Shown here: positions 32,243 to 38,327 of the stretch, one piece after another
Layout of the letters: every line of letters begins with the position of its first letter
How positions within the stretch are numbered: position 1 is the first letter of the stretch
NCBI GenBank assembly: GCA_021783875.1
Contig: JAJXTM010000003.1
Span: 1 to 38,327 of the forward strand
Source of the DNA: Bacteroidota bacterium
GTDB lineage: Bacteria; Bacteroidota; Ignavibacteria; Ignavibacteriales; Ignavibacteriaceae
Direction of reading: 5' to 3'
Length of the DNA: 38,327 nucleotides
Notes under the pieces: model-generated
The model's input: the letters and a program-made list of their open reading frames with translations, nothing else
Told to the model about the DNA's origin: nothing
Database searches by the model: none
Position numbers and translations under genes: made by a program

Positions 32243-33073
32243 ATGAAAAAAAAAGAAACCAGGATAGCTATTATTGATCTTTATAACAATGAAGAAAACG
32301 AAGGAATTAGGTGTTTAAGAGAAATTGCCGGAGATCTGAACTTGAATCAATTTCAAATTCCTGTAAGTCACCGTGTATATGAAACTCGATATAAAGATGA
32401 GGTTCCTGAAATCGATTATGATATATTTATTTCCTCAGGCGGACCAGGAAGTCCATTTGAGGGGATTAATCAGAAATGGGAAAGTGATTATTTCTCTTTA
32501 ATTGAGAAAATATGGGATCATAATCAAACTAATCCCGAAAGAAAGAAATATATTTTTTTTATTTGCCATTCTTTCCAAATGATGGCAAGGTATTTTAAAT
32601 TCGCTGAAGTAAATGAACGTTATGAAAAATCCTTTGGGGTTTTTCCCTTTCGAAGAACAAGTAAAGGTAAAAGCGATCTGATTTTTGAAAATTTACCGGA
32701 TCCATTTTACGCGGCTGATTTCAGAAAGTATCAAGTTGTACAGAAAAATCATAAAATTATGGACGACTTAGAAGCTAATATTTTGGCTTTGGAGATTGAT
32801 GATGGAATACATGAAAGCGCATTAATGGCTGTCAGAATTTCAGATGAGATTGTCGGGACGCAATTTCACCCGGAAGCCGATCCAAACAGTATGATGTATC
32901 ATTTAATACAGGAAGAAAGAAAGAAATTCATAATAGATAAATTCGGCGAAGCAAAATACCGGGAAATGGTGTCTAATTTAGAGGATCCTGATAAAATTAA
33001 ATTAACAAGGAGTACAGTCCTCCCTGCCTTTTTAATTTCGGCATTAGAAAAATTAAATTTTATAAAAATATAA
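32243..33073 (+). CDS. Class I glutamine amidotransferase-like protein
   Basis: From the ATG at 32243 the protein is 276 residues. It carries the class I (triad) amidotransferase elements: oxyanion strand SSGGPGSP, nucleophile Cys108 in FFICHSFQMM, and the His209/Glu211 pair in GTQFHPEADP. The elbow deviates from the common G-x-C-x-G-x-Q form. Such domains release ammonia from glutamine for a partner synthetase, or act as gamma-glutamyl hydrolases. An earlier in-frame ATG at 32183 overlaps the preceding gene and lacks conserved sequence, so I reject it. The 13-base gap keeps it in the operon. A natural partner is the adjacent ligase, which would use the ammonia or a gamma-glutamyl donor. Confidence 0.85.
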   Translation: MKKKETRIAIIDLYNNEENEGIRCLREIAGDLNLNQFQIPVSHRVYETRYKDEVPEIDYDIFISSGGPGSPFEGINQKWESDYFSLIEKIWDHNQTNPERKKYIFFICHSFQMMARYFKFAEVNERYEKSFGVFPFRRTSKGKSDLIFENLPDPFYAADFRKYQVVQKNHKIMDDLEANILALEIDDGIHESALMAVRISDEIVGTQFHPEADPNSMMYHLIQEERKKFIIDKFGEAKYREMVSNLEDPDKIKLTRSTVLPAFLISALEKLNFIKI

Positions 33074-33096
33074 ATTTCATTGGGCAAAGAGAAAAT

Positions 33097-34284
33097 ATGA
33101 ATTCAAAATTAAGAGATAGGTTCAATTCAGAATTTACTGAAAATAATTATAAACTTTTTCTTGATGACGTTAACTCAATTTTAAAATTTCCTGCTGATTT
33201 TAGAATTGCGGAAACCCCGCTGTTTTTAACAGAATCATTGTCAATTGATTTAATCAATTACTCACATGAAATTGTAAATCAATTAATGACTGAAGAATTT
33301 ATTGAACATTCAAAAAATGCAGTACCTAAAAAATTATTTGTTCCCAATGAAAAGGATCATCCTGAGTTTCTTCAAATTGACTTCGCTGTATCTATTGATG
33401 ATGATGGGAAGTATATTCCCCGCTTAATAGAGCTTCAGGGCTTTCCTTCTCTTTACGGATTTCAGTATTTTTTAGACAAAACGATGAGAAAGCATTTTAA
33501 AATTCCAAAGAATTATTCTACTTTTTTTAACGGAATTGATTCAAAATCATATGTCGATATTTTAAATGATTTGATAATAGGTAAAAGTGATCCAGAAAAT
33601 ATAATTCTTATGGATATAAATCCCGAGAAGCAAAAGACAAGAATTGATTTTGCTGCCACAGAGAAATTATTGGGAATTAAAAGTGTATGTATTTCAAAAA
33701 TTATTCAGAAGAATAATAAACTTTTCTATCAAGAACATGGTAAAGAAATTCCAATTGAAAAAATTTATAACAGAGTAATATTTGATGAATTAATTAGAGG
33801 GAAGCATAAAGTTAATATAGATTTCACTAAAGATTTGAATGTTGATTGGGTTGGTCACCCCAATTGGTTTTTCAGAATCAGCAAACACACACTTCCCTTT
33901 CTATCAGGAGACTTTGTACCTGAATGCTACTTTTTAAGCGATCTTGATGAATATCCGGTTGATTTGGAAAATTTTGTGTTGAAACCTCTTTATTCTTTTG
34001 CCGGTCATGGAGTTGAATTAGATGTTACACCTGAAATTCTTGATAATATTGATGACAAATCAAATTATATTCTGCAGGCAAAAGTCAATTATGCACCTCT
34101 AATAAAAACTCCCGGTGACGAATTTGCAAAAGCTGAAATAAGGTTAATGTTTGTTTGGGAAGATATCCCGGTCTTAGTTAATAATTTGGTAAGAATAAGC
34201 AAAGGTAAGATGATGGGAGTCGACTATAATAAAAATAAAACCTGGGTTGGATCGAGTCTTGCATACCATCCACCTGTTTTTTAA
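33097..34284 (+). CDS. Divergent ATP-grasp-like protein
   Basis: The 395-residue protein is not a standard family member that I can name. The N-terminal half includes LIELQGFPSLYGFQYFLDK; the C-terminal half looks ATP-grasp-like: FVLKPLYSFAGHGVEL with a Lys296 and a Gly loop, YILQAKV as a hinge, AEIRLMFVW, and VLVNNLVRISKGKMMG as a possible Mg/Asn end of the fold. Glutathionylspermidine-synthase- and COG2308-type ligases have similar loose patterns. It is a good candidate for a second ligase of the pathway. It follows the amidotransferase by 23 bases and precedes the GH13 gene by 5. No Shine-Dalgarno is strong. Fold call is inference. Confidence 0.55.
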   Translation: MNSKLRDRFNSEFTENNYKLFLDDVNSILKFPADFRIAETPLFLTESLSIDLINYSHEIVNQLMTEEFIEHSKNAVPKKLFVPNEKDHPEFLQIDFAVSIDDDGKYIPRLIELQGFPSLYGFQYFLDKTMRKHFKIPKNYSTFFNGIDSKSYVDILNDLIIGKSDPENIILMDINPEKQKTRIDFAATEKLLGIKSVCISKIIQKNNKLFYQEHGKEIPIEKIYNRVIFDELIRGKHKVNIDFTKDLNVDWVGHPNWFFRISKHTLPFLSGDFVPECYFLSDLDEYPVDLENFVLKPLYSFAGHGVELDVTPEILDNIDDKSNYILQAKVNYAPLIKTPGDEFAKAEIRLMFVWEDIPVLVNNLVRISKGKMMGVDYNKNKTWVGSSLAYHPPVF

Positions 34285-34289
34285 GCAAT

Positions 34290-37200
34290 ATGAATAAAAG
34301 TAAACATTTTTCTTGCGGCAATAAAGAAAAGATCATTTTTGATTTCCATGTATCAAATCATGCCCGGAACAAGTATAAAATTGAAGAATCACTTTTTTCA
34401 ATAAGCGGAGATTTAATCATTGCGAATTTTAATGTTGCCAGAATTATTTCCGGAAAAATTAATGACATTCGAAAATCACAATCGAACAGTCAATTGACCA
34501 CTGCTGGACAATTAAATGCTCTTGGATTGATCCATGAAATTTTCCATTATCTGATTCGCTTATATGAAGAAAATGAAAATCCGGGAGTTTTTTCTAGAGG
34601 ATTAAAATTTCTTGCACAGAATATCGGCAAAGAAAATCTTGATTCTATTTTGCTAACATTCACAAAAGAATTTTCTCCATTACCGGTATTTCAAAGAAAG
34701 ATTTCAGCACAGGAATATTTGGAAAAATCGACAGGGACAAAACAGAATAAAGAAATTATTCTTGAAGAATTAATTTTACTTTATCTTGAAAATTCTAATC
34801 AAGCAACGCCTGCACTGGAAGAACTTTACTCGAATAAACCGTTAAAAGAAAAGACCGTTTATCAGATTTTTATTGAAAAATTGGAATATTTTTTCTTATT
34901 AGAAAAATCATTCGGAAAGGAAAATCTTTCGCTAATAACTTTTCTTAAAAAGCCTTTGCTTGAAAGCCCTTATAATATTGAAGGACAATTAGAATACATA
35001 AGAGAAAATTGGAGTCTATTAATTAAGGACTTATTTTTAGATCGTCTTTTAAGAGGGAAAGATTTGATAACAGAGGATATTAGACTTTTTCTGCGGCACG
35101 GATCCTACGAAAAACCAACACCGCCAGTACCTACTTATGAGTTTGACAGCGATTATTTTCAGGCTCTTAAATTAAAATTAGATACCGGAGAAACATTATC
35201 GGATATTGAAAATCATTATTATCATTCCGAGATTGAAAAATTCACCCAGGACTTAGACTGGATGCCTAAGGTGGTAATGATTGCAAAGAACATTTATGTA
35301 TGGATGGATCAGCTATCAAAAAAATTCAAAAGGCAAATTTCAAGGTTGGATGAAATACCAGATGAAGAATTAGACTTATTGTCGAAATGGAATTTTACTA
35401 GTTTATGGCTAATTGGAATATGGGAAAGAAGTAGCGCTTCTCGAAAAATAAAACAACTTACCGGAAATCCAGATGCCGCTCCATCAGCATATTCATTGTT
35501 TGATTATGTAATTGCTGGCGAGCTAGGCGGTGAAGAAGCATTTCAAAACTTAAAACATCGTGCGGCATTAAGAGGGATTCGCCTGGCAAGTGATATGGTT
35601 CCGAATCATACCGGTATTTATTCAAAATGGATAATTGAAAAACCTAATTTTTTTATTCAGACAGATTATCCACCATTCCCAAATTATACATTTTATAGTC
35701 CGAACCTCTCTGATGACCCTAGAGTAGAAATAAGGATAGAAGACAGATATTATTCACGTGAAGATGCCGCAGTAGTATTTCAGAGAAAAGATAACCAAAC
35801 TGGTTCAATAAAGTATATTTATCACGGTAATGATGGAACTCATATGCCGTGGAATGATACGGCGCAATTAAATCTCTTGAACCCCGAAGTAAGAGAATCA
35901 CTTATACAAACTATTATACACGTAGCCAAAAAATTTCCAATTATTCGTTTTGATGCTGCTATGACATTAGCTAAAAAACATTATCAAAGACTATGGTTTC
36001 CCCAATCAGGAACCGGGGGAGCAATTCCATCGCGCTCGGATTATTCAATGACTAGGAGTGGATTTGATGAGGCTATGCCGGATGAATTCTGGCGGGAAGT
36101 TGTAGATAGAATAAATAAGGAATTACCAAGTACACTTCTGCTTGCGGAAGCATTCTGGCTTATGGAAGGATATTTTGTACGGACTCTGGGTATGCACAGA
36201 GTATACAATAGCGCATTTATGCACATGTTAATGAAAGAAGAAAATGATAAATATCGTGAGCTAATTAAGAATACTATGGATTTTAATCCTGAAATTCTGA
36301 AACGCTATGTTAATTTTATGAGCAATCCTGATGAAGAGACCGCTGTAAATCAATTCGGCAAGGGAGATAAATATTTCGGCGTTGCAATGTTAATGATTAC
36401 TCTTCCCGGACTTCCGATGTTTGCTCATGGACAGATAGAAGGATTTGCCGAGAAGTACGGAATGGAATATAAACGGGCATATTTGAATGAGTATTCCGAT
36501 TATAATTTAATTAGCAGACATGAATCAGAATTATTTCCTTTAATGGAGAAAAGATATTTATTTAGTCAGGTAACCGATTTTGAATTTTACGATTTTATAA
36601 ATGATTCAGGATTAATTAATGAAAATGTATTTGCTTTTACAAACCGATCCGGAGAAGAAAAGGTACTAATTGTTTATAATAATGCTTATACACAATGCAG
36701 CGGGAAAATATATTTATCGGTCATAAAAAAATTCAATGATGATTCTAATCCTTATGCCAAAAGAATTAAAAAGATTTCAGATGCACTTCATTTAAATTCA
36801 GGCCCATCCTATTATTATATATGCAAAGAGCAAAGAACCGGAATGGAATATTTATTATCCGGTAAAGAAATTTCTGAAGAAGGGATTTATTTCTCTTTGT
36901 CAGGATATGAGTATAAGGTTTTAATCAATTTTGAAATCGTTTTTGATAAATACGGCGATTATTCCAGAATGTATCAGATTATAAAAGGAGTGGGAATCCC
37001 ATCAATCAATCAAAGATTATATGAAATGAAGCTAGCTCCTCTTCATGAATCATTGAATTATTTATTTTCGAAAGAAATTTTTCATGAATTAGCAGGATTT
37101 ACATTCAATACAAAAATATTAGTAAAAAAAGATTTGGAATTCGGTTTAGGATTACTCCCTGAATTAAGAGAAAATACTGCAAATTTGGTACATGAATTAA

Positions 37201-38003
37201 ATTCTGTTTATAAATTAAAAATTAACTATGAAACAGTAATTGGATATCTTCAGAGTGATTTAATTAATTTGAACCGACGATATATAGATTTAAGGAACTA
37301 TATTACAATACCACTAATTAACAATAATTTTTTCAAAGATTTCAAATCTGTCAACAAAGAAATTGAATTCCTTTTCATTTATATTTTCTTAAGTAGAATT
37401 CAAAAGACAATTAAGCAGGAATCTGCTGAGGTAGAATTTTTTGAGAATCTAATGTTAAGAAAAGCTTTAATTGATATTTTTAAAGATTTAGGACATAATG
37501 TGGATAGCATTTTTGAAGAAGTATCTTTAATGCAGTCATTGCTTTCCAAATATAGCTTAATCAAAAAAATATCTTTTATTGAACCGGGGAATGAACATAT
37601 TCTTATATCGGAATTGATAGATAATAAGGAGTTAATAGATTTTCTATTATTGAACGAATTTGATAAAATCATTTATTTTAATAAAGAACGCTTTGAAATT
37701 ATTATACAATGGATATTCCTTCTTTCCCTTTTAGAAAGCGAAAATGCCATTATTTCTAAGAAGGATGCTAAGGCAGAAAAGAAATCAAAATCAATTAAGG
37801 ATAAGGCTATAAATTTATCTAATACGTTTGAATTCCTGCTAAAGAAATCTGCAGAATCCGGTTATAGGTTAAATACTTTTAAAGAATTAATAGCTCCAAA
37901 AGAAATTGATACAAAACATAAAACAAAGAATAAAGATGCAGAGGTTTTAGGTGATTCAAGCAATCCGAGAAGAAAGAAAAATAAAGATGATAAAATCGGA
38001 TAA
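34290..38003 (+). CDS. GH13 alpha-amylase-family enzyme with large N- and C-terminal extensions
   Basis: At 1237 residues this is about double a plain GH13. A helical N-terminal part (1 to about 325) has no family I recognise. The TIM-barrel core (about 326-760) carries region I SDMVPNH (Asp435, Asn439, His440), region II IRFDAAM (Arg553, nucleophile Asp555), region III LLLAEAFW (acid/base Glu620) and region IV SNPDEETAV (Asp681). The catalytic residues are intact, but the usual His of region IV (NHD) is Pro680. A beta-rich stretch follows (about 760-940), then a helical C-terminal region and a Lys-rich tail. There is no signal peptide, so it is cytoplasmic. It ends the cassette and converges on the next gene (9-base gap). 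It might transfer or release sugars; substrate unknown. Confidence 0.83.
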   Translation: MNKSKHFSCGNKEKIIFDFHVSNHARNKYKIEESLFSISGDLIIANFNVARIISGKINDIRKSQSNSQLTTAGQLNALGLIHEIFHYLIRLYEENENPGVFSRGLKFLAQNIGKENLDSILLTFTKEFSPLPVFQRKISAQEYLEKSTGTKQNKEIILEELILLYLENSNQATPALEELYSNKPLKEKTVYQIFIEKLEYFFLLEKSFGKENLSLITFLKKPLLESPYNIEGQLEYIRENWSLLIKDLFLDRLLRGKDLITEDIRLFLRHGSYEKPTPPVPTYEFDSDYFQALKLKLDTGETLSDIENHYYHSEIEKFTQDLDWMPKVVMIAKNIYVWMDQLSKKFKRQISRLDEIPDEELDLLSKWNFTSLWLIGIWERSSASRKIKQLTGNPDAAPSAYSLFDYVIAGELGGEEAFQNLKHRAALRGIRLASDMVPNHTGIYSKWIIEKPNFFIQTDYPPFPNYTFYSPNLSDDPRVEIRIEDRYYSREDAAVVFQRKDNQTGSIKYIYHGNDGTHMPWNDTAQLNLLNPEVRESLIQTIIHVAKKFPIIRFDAAMTLAKKHYQRLWFPQSGTGGAIPSRSDYSMTRSGFDEAMPDEFWREVVDRINKELPSTLLLAEAFWLMEGYFVRTLGMHRVYNSAFMHMLMKEENDKYRELIKNTMDFNPEILKRYVNFMSNPDEETAVNQFGKGDKYFGVAMLMITLPGLPMFAHGQIEGFAEKYGMEYKRAYLNEYSDYNLISRHESELFPLMEKRYLFSQVTDFEFYDFINDSGLINENVFAFTNRSGEEKVLIVYNNAYTQCSGKIYLSVIKKFNDDSNPYAKRIKKISDALHLNSGPSYYYICKEQRTGMEYLLSGKEISEEGIYFSLSGYEYKVLINFEIVFDKYGDYSRMYQIIKGVGIPSINQRLYEMKLAPLHESLNYLFSKEIFHELAGFTFNTKILVKKDLEFGLGLLPELRENTANLVHELNSVYKLKINYETVIGYLQSDLINLNRRYIDLRNYITIPLINNNFFKDFKSVNKEIEFLFIYIFLSRIQKTIKQESAEVEFFENLMLRKALIDIFKDLGHNVDSIFEEVSLMQSLLSKYSLIKKISFIEPGNEHILISELIDNKELIDFLLLNEFDKIIYFNKERFEIIIQWIFLLSLLESENAIISKKDAKAEKKSKSIKDKAINLSNTFEFLLKKSAESGYRLNTFKELIAPKEIDTKHKTKNKDAEVLGDSSNPRRKKNKDDKIG

Positions 38004-38012
38004 CTTCTTTAT

Positions 38013-38327
38013 TTAGGTTGAAAGATATTTTTTTATTGCATCTGCGCAATTTTCTCCGTCAATTGCGGATGAAACAATACCTCCTGCATATCCGGCGCCT
38101 TCAGCACATGGGAATAGTCCTCTCACCTGAGTATGCATCAAAGTAATTTTATCCCTAGGGATTTTAACCGGTGAGCTGGTACGGCTTTCAACAGCCAAAA
38201 TTTGTGCTTCGTCAGTATAGTAACCTTTCATTTTCTGATCGAAGATTTTCATTGCCCTTTGAAGTGATTTTGTAATAAAGTCAGGCAAAACTTCATGAAG
38301 AGGAGTTGAAATTATACCGGGAATATA
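38013..38327 (-). CDS. FAD-dependent dehydrogenase (COG2509-like), C-terminal part
   Basis: The minus-strand frame is open to the end of the window, with its stop at 38013-38015. The C-terminal 105 residues show VESRTSSPVKIPRD, MHTQVRGLFPCAEGAGYAGG and IVSSAIDGENCADAI, the terminal FAD-binding and Gly-rich signature of COG2509/HI0933-like FAD-dependent dehydrogenases. The front of the protein with the dinucleotide motif is outside the window. A TTG at 38288 is not the start, since the same frame continues as PLHEVLPDF up to the edge. It converges on the GH13 gene with a 9-base gap and no clear hairpin between them. Substrate and partner are unknown. Confidence 0.85.
   Translation of the reverse strand, partial: YIPGIISTPLHEVLPDFITKSLQRAMKIFDQKMKGYYTDEAQILAVESRTSSPVKIPRDKITLMHTQVRGLFPCAEGAGYAGGIVSSAIDGENCADAIKKYLST

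Noticed and set aside
34533-34547. HExxH motif (HEIFH, residues 82-86) in the N-terminal part of the GH13 protein as a metalloprotease site
   Set aside because: No downstream third ligand in a suitable distance or other protease motif; it sits in a helical region and is likely chance.
2166-38003. Functional link between glgA and the GH13 enzyme as one glycogen cluster
   Set aside because: They are about 31 kb apart with many unrelated genes between; the GH13 sits in the amidoligase cassette instead.
1-38327. CRISPR arrays, tRNA, rRNA, insertion sequences
   Set aside because: I looked for regular spaced repeats, cloverleaf-like segments and transposase motifs on both strands and saw none.

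Overview
The window looks like a stretch of chromosome from a low-GC member of the Ignavibacteria/Melioribacter branch of the Bacteroidetes-Chlorobi (FCB) group. Four things support this. One large secreted protein ends in a type IX secretion (Por) sorting domain of the PNPFNP / GREVATLVN style common in Ignavibacteria. There are many lipoproteins and beta-barrel outer-membrane proteins. Several genes lack a strong Shine-Dalgarno, and one promoter fits the Bacteroidetes TTTG / TAnnTTTG pattern. The placement is inference; there is no rRNA or other marker here. I saw no tRNA, rRNA, CRISPR array or insertion sequence.

Layout. 1-3659 (minus strand): a tight run, glycogen synthase glgA > HAD phosphatase gmhB > DNRLRE-like lipoprotein > outer-membrane protein (cut by the window edge). 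3825-5624 (plus): a SPOR-type lipoprotein and hutI, closed by a perfect 10-bp terminator stem shared with convergent cydAB (5664-8014, minus), the cytochrome bd oxidase. A solitary DNA methyltransferase follows (8192-9115). 9317-12809 (minus): amtB/glnK nitrogen pair, a lone ABC ATPase and a ZIP metal transporter. 12870-19414 (minus): mostly exported proteins, namely a GH30 glycosidase, a small lipoprotein, a DinB-like protein, a C45/phospholipase-B-like Ntn hydrolase and the 702-residue T9SS beta-propeller protein. 19733-20001 (plus) is a frameshifted scrap resembling a phage terminase small subunit. Two outer-membrane barrels follow (20099-22064). 22111-29029 (minus) carries mutS > DUF1684 lipoprotein > aroF, then tyrA > DUF2779 double nuclease.

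The most interesting region is 29354-38003 (plus): six genes with gaps of 2 to 23 bases, encoding a COG4947-like esterase, a RimK-like ATP-grasp ligase, a YbdK/GCS2-type carboxylate-amine ligase, a class I glutamine amidotransferase-like protein, a second divergent ATP-grasp-like protein, and a 1237-residue protein with a GH13 alpha-amylase core between two large unrecognised helical regions. The enzyme mix predicts ATP-dependent amide or peptide-bond formation on a small molecule, perhaps linked to sugar chemistry. Related amidoligase neighbourhoods have been described in comparative genomics, but I know of no proven product. The window ends inside a convergent COG2509-type FAD-dependent dehydrogenase.
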